Part shown: positions 40,615 to 49,715 of the stretch, piece by piece
Layout: each line of letters begins with the position of its first letter
Numbering within the stretch: position 1 is the first letter of the stretch
NCBI GenBank assembly: GCA_003576915.1
Contig: QEVF01000003.1
Coordinates: 1-64,000 of the forward strand
Length of the DNA stretch: 64,000 nt
DNA from: Planctomycetota bacterium
Lineage (GTDB): Bacteria > Planctomycetota > UBA8742 > UBA2392
Reading direction: 5' to 3'
Program-made: the position numbers and the translations under genes
The notes under the pieces: model-generated
Databases searched by the model: none
What the model saw: only the letters and a program-made list of their open reading frames with translations
Told to the model about the DNA's origin: nothing

Positions 40615-41304
40615 TCACGGCTGCAGCAGGTCCGGACGGCGCTGCTGCGTTCTCTTCAGCGCCTGCTCATGGCGCCACTTCGCTATCTCCGCGTGGTGCC
40701 CGCTCAAAAGCACGTCCGGCACCTTCATGCCCTCGAACTCGGGAGGGCGCGTGTACTGCGGATACTCCAGGCGCCGCCCTTCAAACGCGGGGCCGAAACT
40801 CTCCTCCAGCGTGCTGGCGTCGTCGCCCAATACGCCGGGCAGCAGCCGCACCACCGCATCCACGATCACCAGCGCCGCCAGCTCACCGCCCGAAAGAACG
40901 AAATCTCCGATGCTGATCTCGTCCCATGCAAAGCCCTGCCGGATGCGCTCGTCAAAACCCTCATAGCGCCCGCACAACATCAGCAGGCGCGGCTTGTGGG
41001 CCAGCTCCCGAGCGACGGCCTGGTTGAACACCCGCCCCTGCGGGGTCAGCAGCACCAGGTGAGCCTGGGGGCCCTGCCCCTGCACATCGCGGATGGCCTT
41101 GAACAGGGGCTCGCACTTGAGCACCATGCCCGGCCCGCCCCCGTAAGGGCGGTCGTCCACGCTCTGGTGAACGCCCGTGGCATAGTCACGGAAATTCGTG
41201 ACCCGGTACTCGGCCGCGCCCCGCTCCGCGGCGATGCGGGGAATGCTCTCGGACAGGCAGGCATTCACCATCGCCGGAAACAGGGTAAGGATGTCAAAGC
41301 GCAT
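40615..41304 (-). CDS. trmD: tRNA (guanine37-N1)-methyltransferase TrmD
   Basis: This 229-residue SPOUT methyltransferase makes m1G37 in tRNA to keep the reading frame. The AdoMet-knot motifs are present: [14 protein letters not shown] and [15 protein letters not shown], plus the early [12 protein letters not shown]. Start [10 protein letters not shown] at 41304. It lies downstream of rplQ with a 75-base gap, without the rpsP and rimM genes that often precede it. Confidence 0.97.
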   Translation of the reverse strand: MRFDILTLFPAMVNACLSESIPRIAAERGAAEYRVTNFRDYATGVHQSVDDRPYGGGPGMVLKCEPLFKAIRDVQGQGPQAHLVLLTPQGRVFNQAVARELAHKPRLLMLCGRYEGFDERIRQGFAWDEISIGDFVLSGGELAALVIVDAVVRLLPGVLGDDASTLEESFGPAFEGRRLEYPQYTRPPEFEGMKVPDVLLSGHHAEIAKWRHEQALKRTQQRRPDLLQP

Positions 41305-41379
41305 GCGCGCGCCTCGCTTCCGGCGGCTCACTGATCGCGCCTGGCCGCGGGCGAGCAGCGATCCGCAAGCCGCAGGCCG

Positions 41380-41886
41380 CTACTTCTTTTCTTCGACCTT
41401 CGTCCACTTCGACTCCACCAGCTCAAAGATGCAGCGGCTGGCATTATCGCCCACGCGCTTGCGGGCCAGCTTGATGATGCGCGTGTACCCGCCGTTGCGG
41501 TCCTTGTTGCGCGGGCCGATGTCCTTGATCAGTTTCTGCAGCGTGGTGTGTCCGACCACCTTCTGCTTGGTGACTTTTTCCTTGCCGTCATCCACGGTTT
41601 CGGTGGTCACCAGCGGGTTTTCCAGCTCGCGGTCGCCGATGAGCTGGGCGGCCTTGCGCAGCAGGTTGAGGCGTTTGACCTTGTTCTTGTCCGTGTCCTC
41701 GGGCGTCTGAGACGCTACTTTGCCCAGGTGGATGACCTTGTCAGCCAGGGGCTTGAACTGCTTGGCCTTCTCGATGGTCGTCACGATGCGCTCGTGGTCC
41801 AGGAGCGCCTTGACCATGTTCTTGCCCATGGCATGGCGGTGAGAGGGGCTGACGCCCAGCTTGCGGCCACGTTTGCGGTGTCTCAT
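41380..41886 (-). CDS. rplQ: Ribosomal protein L17
   Basis: The N-terminal signature MRHRKRGRKLGVSPSHRHAM is clear, and the end IIKLARKRVGDNASRC fits L17. At 168 residues it is about 50 longer than E. coli L17, with an extra charged segment around residues 80-120 (DDGKEKVTKQKVV). Confidence 0.97.
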   Translation of the reverse strand: MRHRKRGRKLGVSPSHRHAMGKNMVKALLDHERIVTTIEKAKQFKPLADKVIHLGKVASQTPEDTDKNKVKRLNLLRKAAQLIGDRELENPLVTTETVDDGKEKVTKQKVVGHTTLQKLIKDIGPRNKDRNGGYTRIIKLARKRVGDNASRCIFELVESKWTKVEEKK

Positions 41887-41942
41887 GTTTCGTCCTTCAT
41901 TTTCCGGCCGCCGGTTGCGCGTGCCGCTTGTCTGCTGCCAGT

Positions 41943-41967
41943 GGGGCCCTGTGCATGGCAGGGCCCC
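41943..41967 (-). promoter_or_regulatory. Hairpin between rpoA and rplQ
   Basis: A perfect 9-bp GC stem (41943-41951 with 41959-41967, 7-base loop) lies 11 bases after the rpoA stop. There is no T-run, so it could be an RNA processing or stability element rather than a terminator. Confidence 0.5.
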
Positions 41968-41978
41968 GGTTCTCAGGT

Positions 41979-43031
41979 TCAGGCGTTGGCGCCGACTTCC
42001 TGCGCTGCGCCTTCGCCGCGCGTGGGAAGGTCGATGCCCATTTCGGCGAGATTCATGCCGAACGCCAGGCCCATGTCCTCGATCTTTTTCTTGATTTCCT
42101 TGAGCGTCGTCTTGCCCAGGTTGCGGATCTCAAGCAGGTCGTCTTCCTTGCGAGCCACGAGGTCCGCAATGGTATGAATGCGCTCGGCGCGCATGCAGTT
42201 GTTCGCGCGCACGTTGAGGTCGAGCTCCGTGATGGGGCGCATCAGCTTCATGCGCAGCTTCTCCACCTCGTCGCTCTTCTTGCCGGCTTCGCCCACCTTC
42301 GCGCCCTCGGCCAGGAACTGGTCCTTGAGCTCGTAGTACTGCACAAAGGGGTTGAGGTGCTTGCGCATGATCTTGGCGGCTTCCACCAGCGCAAACTCCG
42401 GGTCCTTGGTGCCGTCCGTCCAGATTTCGAGGATCAGGCGGTCGTAGTTGGTCAGCTTGCCCACGCGGGTGTACTCGGTCTTGAAGCGCACGCGCGTGAC
42501 GGGGCTGAAGGCCGCGTCAAGGTGAATCAGGCCAAGCTCCTGCTGCCCCTGGCTGAGTTCCTCGGCGGTCACGTAGCCGCGGCCGCGCTGCACCGTCAGC
42601 TCCATCTCAAAGGCGCGGTCCTCGGCCAGGTGGCAAAGCACCAGCTCGGGGTTGAGGATTTCCAGCTCCGGGTCTTCCTTGAAGTCCGCCGCGGTGATGG
42701 CGCCCTTCTTGCGGGCGCTGAGCGTGAGGACCTTGGGGCCGTCCACGTTGAGCCGCACGCGCAGCTTCTTGATGGCCAGAATGATGAGGGGGACGTCTTC
42801 CACGATGCCCTTGGGGCTCTCGAACTCGTGGCTGACGCCCTTGATGCGGACCGACGTGACCGCCGTGCCTTCCAGGCTCGAAAGCAGAATGCGGCGGAGG
42901 CTGTTGCCGATGGTGGTGCCAAAGCCGCGCTCGAAAGGCTCGACTTCGAACTTCGCGTAACGCTCGTTCTGGGATTCTTTGTCGCAGATAAGACGGTTGG
43001 GGAGCTCCAGCCCACGCCAGCGGATTCTCAT
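41979..43031 (-). CDS. rpoA: RNA polymerase alpha subunit
   Basis: This 350-residue protein has an N-terminal assembly domain (FEVEPFERGFGTTIGNSLRR split around the RRILLSSLEG motif) and a C-terminal domain (LNVRANNCMRAERIHTIADL, then NLGKTTLKEIKKKIEDMG). Start MRIRWRGLELP at 43031. It follows rpsK; rpsD, usually between them, is absent. Confidence 0.98.
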   Translation of the reverse strand: MRIRWRGLELPNRLICDKESQNERYAKFEVEPFERGFGTTIGNSLRRILLSSLEGTAVTSVRIKGVSHEFESPKGIVEDVPLIILAIKKLRVRLNVDGPKVLTLSARKKGAITAADFKEDPELEILNPELVLCHLAEDRAFEMELTVQRGRGYVTAEELSQGQQELGLIHLDAAFSPVTRVRFKTEYTRVGKLTNYDRLILEIWTDGTKDPEFALVEAAKIMRKHLNPFVQYYELKDQFLAEGAKVGEAGKKSDEVEKLRMKLMRPITELDLNVRANNCMRAERIHTIADLVARKEDDLLEIRNLGKTTLKEIKKKIEDMGLAFGMNLAEMGIDLPTRGEGAAQEVGANA

Positions 43032-43166
43032 TCGTATTCTCCCAGGCTCTAGCTTTGCGCGGCGATCTCGGCGGGGATGTCCGCCCATCTGGTTGCCGGC
43101 AAAGGTTCCCTCTCGATGTTGAGTCTTTGACCCGTGAAGTCCGTGCCCTGCAGCCCCTGCGCGTTG

Positions 43167-43652
43167 TCAGACGCGACGACGCTTCTTGGGCCGGCAGCCG
43201 TTGTGCGGCAGCGGCGTGACGTCCTCGACGCTCTTGACCTCGATGCCGCTGGACTGCAGGCCGCGGCAGGCCGAGTCACGGCCCGCGCCGGGACCCTGGA
43301 CGCGGCATTCCACTTCGCGCACGCCCATCTTCTTGGCCTTGTCGGCGACGTTTTCGCCGGCGCGCTGCGCGGCGAAGGGAGTGCCCTTGCGCGAGCCCTT
43401 GAACCCCATCGATCCGGCGCTGTCCCAGCACAGGGTGTCGCCGTTGAGGTCGGTGATGGTGATGATGGTGTTGTTGAAGGTGCTCTTGATGTGCGCAATG
43501 GCGCGGGGGACGTTGCGCTTGGCCTTCTTGACCTTGACCTTGGGCTCTTTGCCGCCCTCTTTCCCCGCGTCTTTGGCGCCGGCCGCTTCCTTGGCCGGAG
43601 CTTCCTTGACTGCTGCGGCAGCGGCCGCAGGCTTCTGTTCTTCCTTCGCCAT
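43167..43652 (-). CDS. rpsK: Ribosomal protein S11 with N-terminal Lys/Ala extension
   Basis: Residues about 45-161 match S11 ([40 protein letters not shown], end [12 protein letters not shown]). The first about 45 residues are Ala/Lys/Glu-rich, an extension not found in typical S11 (about 129 residues). Confidence 0.97.
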   Translation of the reverse strand: MAKEEQKPAAAAAAVKEAPAKEAAGAKDAGKEGGKEPKVKVKKAKRNVPRAIAHIKSTFNNTIITITDLNGDTLCWDSAGSMGFKGSRKGTPFAAQRAGENVADKAKKMGVREVECRVQGPGAGRDSACRGLQSSGIEVKSVEDVTPLPHNGCRPKKRRRV

Positions 43653-43704
43653 TTCTCTCTTTCCTTCCGGATCTCCCCAGCCCTGGCTGGTCCCCGGGAC
43701 AGTT

Positions 43705-43759
43705 GCACGCGCAGGCGTGCGTTGCAGCGGCCACGGAGCCCCCCGCCGTGGCAGGGGGC
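43705..43759 (-). promoter_or_regulatory. Structured spacer between rpsM and rpsK
   Basis: A 6-bp hairpin (43705-43710 with 43715-43720) is followed by two overlapping pairings. These are 43730-43736 with 43746-43752 and 43738-43743 with 43754-43759. They either compete or form a compact pseudoknot. The spacer is 120 bases, long for this operon. Confidence 0.4.
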
Positions 43760-43772
43760 CCCGCGCCGAAGC

Positions 43773-44153
43773 TTACTTCTTGGTCGCGAGCTTCTTGCCC
43801 GCGATGGTCTTTCTTGGGCCCTTGCGCGTGCGCGAGTTGGTGCGGGTGCGCTGGCCGCGAACCGGCAGGTTCGCGCGGTGGCGCAGGCCGCGGTAGCACT
43901 TGATGTCGCGCAGGCGGTTGATGTTCTGGGTGCGCTGGCGGCGCAGGTTACCTTCAACGACAAAGTTCTTCTCGATGAAGGCCGCAATGCGCGTCAGCTC
44001 TTCGTCCGTCAGAGTCTTGCTCTGGCGCGAGGGGTCCAGGCTCAGGCCTTCGCAGATCTTGCGGGCCACAGTCGGACCCACGCCATAAATGTAGCGGAAG
44101 GCGTAAGGAAGCTGCTTGTTCGGCGGAACGTCCACACCCAGAATACGCGGCAT
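43773..44153 (-). CDS. rpsM: Ribosomal protein S13
   Basis: This 126-residue protein has the full S13 pattern: MPRILGVDVPPNKQLPYA, YIYGVGPTVARKICE, and the basic end RGQRTRTNSRTRKGPRK. It lies between rpmJ and rpsK as in most bacteria. Confidence 0.98.
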   Translation of the reverse strand: MPRILGVDVPPNKQLPYAFRYIYGVGPTVARKICEGLSLDPSRQSKTLTDEELTRIAAFIEKNFVVEGNLRRQRTQNINRLRDIKCYRGLRHRANLPVRGQRTRTNSRTRKGPRKTIAGKKLATKK

Positions 44154-44207
44154 TGCTTGCTCCGAGATTCGCGCCCGGCGGCGCGCATTGGTTCACGGTT
44201 TCGAAGA

Positions 44208-44324
44208 TCAACCCTGGCGCTGCTTGTGGCGCGGGTCCTTGCTGCAGATCACGCGCACGACACCCTTGCGCCGGATGACCTTGCAACCTTCACAGATGCG
44301 TTTGACAGAGGCTTTCACTTTCAT
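44208..44324 (-). CDS. rpmJ: Ribosomal protein L36 (zinc-binding form)
   Basis: This 38-residue protein is encoded on the minus strand from ATG 44324 to TGA 44208. It begins [19 protein letters not shown] and ends DPRHKQRQG. The CxxC, a later Cys and the His form the zinc site of the C+ type of L36. It lies between infA and rpsM. Confidence 0.97.
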   Translation of the reverse strand: MKVKASVKRICEGCKVIRRKGVVRVICSKDPRHKQRQG

Positions 44325-44374
44325 GTTTAACTCGCTTCTCGCGCGGGCATGCCGCGCCTGCTTCGTTCTGAGAA

Positions 44375-44590
44375 CTAGTTGCGGTAGATGATGCGGCCGC
44401 GGTCAAGGTCGTAGGGACTCAGCTCGATGGTGACCTTGTCGCCCGGCAGAATGCGGATGTAATGCATGCGCATTTTCCCGGACACCGTGCAAAGCACCTG
44501 TTGCTTGTTCTCCAGCTCCACCCTGAACATGGCGTTGGGCAAGGCCTCCACCACCGTAGCCTCCACCCTGATCGCCGCTTCCTTGGCCAT
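44375..44590 (-). CDS. infA: Translation initiation factor IF-1
   Basis: This 71-residue S1-fold protein ([19 protein letters not shown], ending [10 protein letters not shown]) has the usual IF-1 length. It blocks the ribosomal A site during initiation. It starts 237 bases after map, so a separate promoter may lie in that gap, although none is convincing. Confidence 0.97.
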   Translation of the reverse strand: MAKEAAIRVEATVVEALPNAMFRVELENKQQVLCTVSGKMRMHYIRILPGDKVTIELSPYDLDRGRIIYRN

Positions 44591-44827
44591 AATGCTCCAC
44601 ACCTTGCCGGTTCTGCTGAAAGCCGCCCCAGGCGGGCTTCCCGCACGCAAAGCTCGCCCAATTCAGGCGTTGAGCAGTTTCTTGCGCGCGCAAAACAACA
44701 CGCCTCCGCTTCGCGGAAACGTGTGGGGCGAGAAGGCTAGCAATGGAGGCATGGACTCGCAAGGTCAAGCACGAAAAAACTGCTTTCTCCTTGCTTGCGG
44801 CACCGCACAGGTTCCGCTACGAGAGCC

Positions 44828-45667
44828 TTAAGTCGCTATTTTCGTCGGCGCTCCCCGCGGAACGCTCAAGATCCGGTGCCCGTCCTCGACCACCGCCACG
44901 TCGTGCTCAAAGTGGGCCGAGAGCGAGCCGTCCTGCGTCACGATGGTCCAGCCGTCGGCGTGGCGCTCGGTCAATTCCGTGCCGATGTTCACCATGGGCT
45001 CGATCGCCAGCACCATGCCCACCTCAAGCTTCAGGTCCAGATCGCGGGCGTTGCGGCCGCGCGGCACGTAATTGGGCACCTGCGGCGGTTCCCACAGGCT
45101 GGTGCCCAGCCCGTGCCCGACGAATTCCTTGACGCACCAAAGACCGTGCTGTCCCTCGACGAAATCCTGGATGGCGGCGCAGACCGTGCGCAGTTTGACG
45201 CCCGGCCTGACCAGGGCAATGGCGCGGCGAAGCGCCTCTTCCGTAACCCGGATCAGGCGCAGGGCCTCTTCGCTGACGCGGCCCACGGGCACGGTGATGG
45301 CGCAATCGCTGTACCAGCCGATGCCGCGGGAGTCGCGCACGATGACCCCGACGTCGCCTTTGAAGAGGTCGCCCTCCTTCAAGACGCGGTCGGAAGGCAG
45401 CCCGTGGACGATTTCGTGATTCACGGAAGCGCAGATCGTGCCCGGAAACTCGAAGGGCGCCCCCGCGGCCAGCACGCCCTGGAAGGCCGGAACGGCCCCC
45501 TGCTTGCGGATGTGCTGCTCGCAGGCACGATCAACCTCGGCGGTGGTGACGCCGGGCTTGACCATGTCGCGCATGATCTGGTGGCACTCGGCTGCAATGC
45601 GCCCCGCCTCCGCCATCACTTCGATCTCGGAGGGGGTCTTGAGCCTGATGCGATCGCCGCGCGACAT
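44828..45667 (-). CDS. map: Methionine aminopeptidase, type I
   Basis: This 279-residue enzyme removes N-terminal methionine. The five metal ligands are visible: Asp in FKGDVGV, Asp in WYSDCAI, His in FVGHGLG, Glu in AIEPMV, and Glu in HFEHDVAV. It follows adk with a 15-base gap, as in many S10-spc clusters. Confidence 0.97.
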   Translation of the reverse strand: MSRGDRIRLKTPSEIEVMAEAGRIAAECHQIMRDMVKPGVTTAEVDRACEQHIRKQGAVPAFQGVLAAGAPFEFPGTICASVNHEIVHGLPSDRVLKEGDLFKGDVGVIVRDSRGIGWYSDCAITVPVGRVSEEALRLIRVTEEALRRAIALVRPGVKLRTVCAAIQDFVEGQHGLWCVKEFVGHGLGTSLWEPPQVPNYVPRGRNARDLDLKLEVGMVLAIEPMVNIGTELTERHADGWTIVTQDGSLSAHFEHDVAVVEDGHRILSVPRGAPTKIAT

Positions 45668-45682
45668 GCCGATGTCCGTGTG

Positions 45683-46600
45683 CTAGAGCCTGGTGACCAC
45701 TGCGCTCATTACCGCAAAGATTTCATCCACGCCCTTCGTTGCGTCAATCTCCCGCAGAAGGCCCTGACTCCTGTAACGCTCGACCAGGGGGCCCGTATTC
45801 GCGGCATACTCCTCCAGCCGCTTGCTGACTTTGTCGGCCGCGTCGTCGGAACGCTGGTAGGTTTCGCCCCCGCAGAGGTCGCACTTGCCCTCGACCCTCG
45901 TGGGGTTGAACTTGACGTGAGAGATGGCGCCGCACTGGCGGCAGGTGCGGCGGCCGCTGATGCGCTCCACAATGACGGCATCGGGCGCCGCGAAGTAGAG
46001 GGCGGCGGCAATCTGCTCGCCGCGCCGCTGCAGCACCTTGCCCAGCTCGACATCCTGGCCCACCGTGCGGGGAAATCCGTCAAAGATGAAGCCCTGGCCG
46101 CAATCCCCCCGCTGCAGGCGGTCCTCCACGAGGCCCACGGTCACCTCGTCGGGAACGAGCTTGCCCGCGTTGACGAATTCCTTGGCCTTGAGCCCCAGGG
46201 GCGTCTCCCGTTTCATGTGGTCGCGGAAGAGGTCTCCCGTCGAGATGTGAGGCAGCTTCAGGGCCTGGGCGAGCTTTGCTGCCTGTGTGCCCTTGCCGAC
46301 GCCGGGAGGGCCGAGGAAGACCAGCACAAGTTTCTTCACGGCAGGCTCCCTTTGCGCAATCACGCGCGTGGCGGGGGGCAGCGTCTTCCGCGGCGCCGGC
46401 TTCAGCACCCGCTTGCCCTTGGTCGCGGCCTTGCGCGCGGGCTTCTTTGCTGCGCGCTTGGTCCGGGGCGGGGTCTTGCGCGCGATCTTGGCGGCCGCGC
46501 GCCGGGGTTTTGACTTCGCGGTGCGCGCCTTGGGCTGTGGGCGCTTGCGCTGTTTCCCTGCGGGTTTCCTGGCGCGCTTTGGCGCCTTCTTTTTTGCCAT
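45683..46600 (-). CDS. adk: Adenylate kinase with histone H1-like N-terminal extension and possible second start
   Basis: Residues 88-305 are a normal adenylate kinase: P-loop FLGPPGVGKGT, NMP site HISTGDLFR, FDGFPRT, and a zinc LID with CRQC and CDLC. The first 87 residues are Lys/Arg/Ala/Pro-rich (for example AKKPARKAATKGKR), like bacterial H1-type proteins. Two starts look usable. ATG 46600 has GAGGA ending 6 bases before it. GTG 46339 (codon 88) has AGGGAG ending 6 bases before it and would give a 218-residue enzyme of standard size. Both forms may be made. It follows secY, as usual. Confidence 0.95.
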   Translation of the reverse strand: MAKKKAPKRARKPAGKQRKRPQPKARTAKSKPRRAAAKIARKTPPRTKRAAKKPARKAATKGKRVLKPAPRKTLPPATRVIAQREPAVKKLVLVFLGPPGVGKGTQAAKLAQALKLPHISTGDLFRDHMKRETPLGLKAKEFVNAGKLVPDEVTVGLVEDRLQRGDCGQGFIFDGFPRTVGQDVELGKVLQRRGEQIAAALYFAAPDAVIVERISGRRTCRQCGAISHVKFNPTRVEGKCDLCGGETYQRSDDAADKVSKRLEEYAANTGPLVERYRSQGLLREIDATKGVDEIFAVMSAVVTRL

Positions 46601-46662
46601 GGCTGGTCCTCAATGAAAGCGGGCGCAGCATAGCCGCGCCCGCGAACGTCGGCATACGGAAA

Positions 46663-48087
46663 TCAGCGGCGGCGCTGGCCGACCATGCCCGTGTAGGCGT
46701 CGTAGTTGCGCTGGATGAGTTGAACCTCGATTTTCTGAATCAGGTCCAGGGCCACGTGGACGACGATCAGGATGCCGGTGCCGCCCATGAAGCGGAAGAA
46801 CATGCGGTTCTGGGAGAGGGACTCCGAGTCGCCAAAGACGAAGTGCATGGCCTCGGGAATCATGACGGGGACGACGGCGACAAGGCAGAGGAACGTGGCG
46901 CCTGCCAGAGTCATGCGCCGCAGAATCTGGCTCAGGTAAGTGACGGTATCCTTGCCGGGGCGGACGCCGGGAATGAAGGCGCCCCACTCCTTGAAGTTCT
47001 TGGCCAGCTCGATGGGGTTGAACTGGAGCTGAGTCCAGAAGTAAGTGAAGAAGAAGATGAGCACGATGTAGCCAAGGGTGTAGGTAAAGCCGCTCTGGTT
47101 CATCGCGTCCTTGGCGTCGGTCATCAGGTTGCCCCAGAAGCCGCCGCCCGCGCCCACCTGTTCAAGAAGACCGAACAAGACCAGAGGCAGGGTCATCAGT
47201 GCCGAAGCAAAGATAATGGGGATCACGCCGGCCTGGTCGATGCGCAAGGGGAAGGTCTGGCGCTGCCCGCCGGCCACCTTGCTGCCGCGCACATGCTTGG
47301 CGTGCTGGATGACGATCTCACGGCGCGCCAGTGTGATGATGACGACGCCGGCGGTGATGGCCGTGAACATGACCACGAGGGTGACGAGGCTGAGGAAGGC
47401 ATCGAGAGAAGCCTTGGGGTCCACCTTGCTGTCCAGCATGGGCTGCATGAGCGAAATGACGGCCTGGGGGATGGAGGCGATGATGCCCGCCTGGATCAGC
47501 AGGGACACGCCGTTTCCGATGCCCTTTTCCGTGATCTGGTCGCCCAGCCAGATCAGGAAGTAGCAGCCTGCCGTCATGGTGATCACGGCGATGACCTGGA
47601 ACAGCCACTCGGGCTCGATGATGATTGTGGCTGCCAGCTCCGGCTTGCTGGTGAGCAGGTTGATGGTGAAGATGGCCTGCAGGATGCAGATGGGGATGGT
47701 GGCGATGCGAGAATACATGCGGATGCGCCGCTGCCCGCTCTGTCCTTCCTTCTGGATTTCCTCCAGTTGAGGCACGACCTTGGTGAGCAACTGGAAGATG
47801 ATCTCCGCGCTGATGTAGGGCATGATGCCCAGCGAGAAGATGGTGAAGTCAAAGAGATTGCCGGCCGAAAGGGCGTTGTACACGCCCAGGAAACCGTACA
47901 CCCAGCTGCCCTGCTGCTGTTCGCGGAAGATCTGGGTAAACGCGACGGTGTCGATACCGGGAACCGGGATGTTGGACCCGAACCGGTACACGGCAAGGAT
48001 CAGAAGCGTAAACAGGGCCTTTTTGCGGAGTTCCGGAATCTTGAAAAGATTCGCGAACATCTCGCTTGGGCCGTGCACCTTATCCAT
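46663..48087 (-). CDS. secY: Protein translocase subunit SecY
   Basis: This 474-residue membrane protein has about ten helices. SecY signatures include GIMPYISAEIIFQLL, ITEKGIGNGVSLLIQAGI, and KNFKEWGAFIPGVRPG near the C-terminal loop. It forms the Sec channel with SecE and SecG. It lies between rplO and adk in the standard order. Confidence 0.98.
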   Translation of the reverse strand: MDKVHGPSEMFANLFKIPELRKKALFTLLILAVYRFGSNIPVPGIDTVAFTQIFREQQQGSWVYGFLGVYNALSAGNLFDFTIFSLGIMPYISAEIIFQLLTKVVPQLEEIQKEGQSGQRRIRMYSRIATIPICILQAIFTINLLTSKPELAATIIIEPEWLFQVIAVITMTAGCYFLIWLGDQITEKGIGNGVSLLIQAGIIASIPQAVISLMQPMLDSKVDPKASLDAFLSLVTLVVMFTAITAGVVIITLARREIVIQHAKHVRGSKVAGGQRQTFPLRIDQAGVIPIIFASALMTLPLVLFGLLEQVGAGGGFWGNLMTDAKDAMNQSGFTYTLGYIVLIFFFTYFWTQLQFNPIELAKNFKEWGAFIPGVRPGKDTVTYLSQILRRMTLAGATFLCLVAVVPVMIPEAMHFVFGDSESLSQNRMFFRFMGGTGILIVVHVALDLIQKIEVQLIQRNYDAYTGMVGQRRR

Positions 48088-48207
48088 CGCGTCTTCTCTT
48101 CAGCCGACGGCCAAGACCGCCGGAATAGTGTCAGTATCCCGCGTCACTTCGCGGGGCCGGACAGGATAATGAGGCCCCCGCGCCAAGGCGAGGGGGAACA
48201 TCATCAC

Positions 48208-48876
48208 TTACTTGGCCGGCTTGTCCTTCTTGGGCTTGTCTGCAGCGGGCTTTTCAGCTTTGGGCTTTTCCGATTTGGGCTTCTCGGCCTTGGCTTCGGC
48301 GGGCTTTTCGGCCTTGGGCTTCTCGGCCTTGGCTTCGGCGGGCTTTTCTGCCTTGGGTGTCTTGGCCGGAGCCGCCGGTTTGGCCGGTTTGGCCGGGGCC
48401 GGAACTTCGGCCTGAACCTCGCCCTTGAGGTTGATGCGCTCGGCCTTGCCGCCGGCCGCCGCGATCTTCTCGCGCGCCGAACCGCTGAAGCCCTGGGCGC
48501 GAACCGTCAGCTTCTTCTTCAACTCACCGTCTCCCAGCACCTTCACGCCGTCAAGCACGCGGTTGATCAGGCCGGCCTTGAGGAACTCCTCGGGGCCGAC
48601 GGTGGCGCCGTTCTCGAACACATCGAGCTGGCTGACGTTCAGCACCGCGTTGACCTTGCGGAAAATGGCGTTGTTGAAGCCGTGCTTGGGCAGACGGCGG
48701 ACCAGGGGCATCTGGCCGCCTTCAAAGTAGAAGCGCTGGGCAAAGCCCGTGCGCGCTGAAGCGCCCTTGCCGCCACGGCCGGCGGTCTTGCCCTTTTCAC
48801 TGCCGGGACCGCGACCCTTGCGCACCATGGGGCGCTTGCGCGTCCGGGGCAGGGCTTTGAGTTGAGTCAGGTTCAT
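48208..48876 (-). CDS. rplO: Ribosomal protein L15 with long C-terminal tail
   Basis: Residues 1-150 match L15 (GRGPGSEKGKTAGRGGKGA, then YFEGGQMPLVRRLPKHGF). A tail of about 70 residues follows, built from repeated Lys-Ala-Glu-Pro words (EKPAEAKAEKPKAEKP). The length is 222 against about 145. The L30 gene that usually precedes it is absent. Confidence 0.97.
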   Translation of the reverse strand: MNLTQLKALPRTRKRPMVRKGRGPGSEKGKTAGRGGKGASARTGFAQRFYFEGGQMPLVRRLPKHGFNNAIFRKVNAVLNVSQLDVFENGATVGPEEFLKAGLINRVLDGVKVLGDGELKKKLTVRAQGFSGSAREKIAAAGGKAERINLKGEVQAEVPAPAKPAKPAAPAKTPKAEKPAEAKAEKPKAEKPAEAKAEKPKSEKPKAEKPAADKPKKDKPAK

Positions 48877-48971
48877 GATCTTTCTCTTTCGCTATGCGCA
48901 GGCGCGCGTGGCGCCTACTCGCGTGTTCCATGTCCAAGGCGGGCCAGCGCCCCCATGCATGCCGCGTGAGG

Positions 48972-49697
48972 TCAGGCCTTGGCCTCGCCCTCGGCGTCCT
49001 TCTTGTCCTCGGCCTTGGCTTCCGGCGCATCGGCCTTGGCCTCGGCATCGCCCTTCTTGCCGCGGGGGCCGCGGGTGCCGCCCCGGGGACCCTTGGCGTC
49101 GCGCTTGTCGCCGGAGCGGCCGTCGCGCTTGTCGCCCTTCTCGCGGCGGGCCTGGTCGCGCTTGAGTTCCTCGACCACCTCAAGCTTGGGACGATCACGG
49201 TCTGCCAGTACGGGCAGGCCGCGCAGCTTGAACACCTCTTCCTTGCTGCGCAGGTTGTTCAATCCGTCCAGCACGGCCTTGACCAGGTTCGTGGGATTGC
49301 GCGAACCGTAGGCCTTGGTCAGCAGGTTGCGGATGCCCAGGGCTTCGGCCACGCTGCGTACCGTCGCGCCGGCCTTGATGCCGGTACCGGGCGCCGCCGG
49401 GCGCAGGTAAACGCGGCTGGCGCCAAAGCGTCCCCACACGGCGTGGGGGATCGTGTCGCCGCGCAGCGGATAGCGCACAAGGTTCTTGCGGGCGTCGCGC
49501 ACGGCCTTTTCGATGCTGTTGGGCACTTCGCGGGCCTTGCCCTGCCCCAGCCCGAGAACGCCGCGCATGTCGCCCATGACGACCACGGCCGTGAAGCTGA
49601 AGCGGCGGCCACCCTTGGCCACCGCGGCCGTGCGCGTCACACCGATGACTTTCTCTTCGCCCAGATCGACGTCCCGGGCCAGTACTCGAGTTTTCAT
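48972..49697 (-). CDS. rpsE: Ribosomal protein S5 with charged C-terminal tail
   Basis: Residues about 10-170 match S5 (TRTAAVAKGGRRFSFTAVVV, QGKAREVPNSIEKAV, PGTGIKAGATVRSVAEALG). A tail of about 70 residues rich in Lys, Asp, Gly, Ala and Glu follows. It is directly followed by rplO with no rpmD between. Confidence 0.97.
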   Translation of the reverse strand: MKTRVLARDVDLGEEKVIGVTRTAAVAKGGRRFSFTAVVVMGDMRGVLGLGQGKAREVPNSIEKAVRDARKNLVRYPLRGDTIPHAVWGRFGASRVYLRPAAPGTGIKAGATVRSVAEALGIRNLLTKAYGSRNPTNLVKAVLDGLNNLRSKEEVFKLRGLPVLADRDRPKLEVVEELKRDQARREKGDKRDGRSGDKRDAKGPRGGTRGPRGKKGDAEAKADAPEAKAEDKKDAEGEAKA

Positions 49698-49715
49698 GTG
49701 CTTTCCGTGCCTGTT

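Noticed and set aside
43032-43166. A hidden rpsD gene between rpsK and rpoA
   Set aside because: The gap is only 135 bases and no S4-like sequence is readable in it.
44591-44827. Promoter or terminator between map and infA
   Set aside because: A TTGACC and a T-run are present, but no -10 at proper spacing and no strong stem before the T-run could be found.
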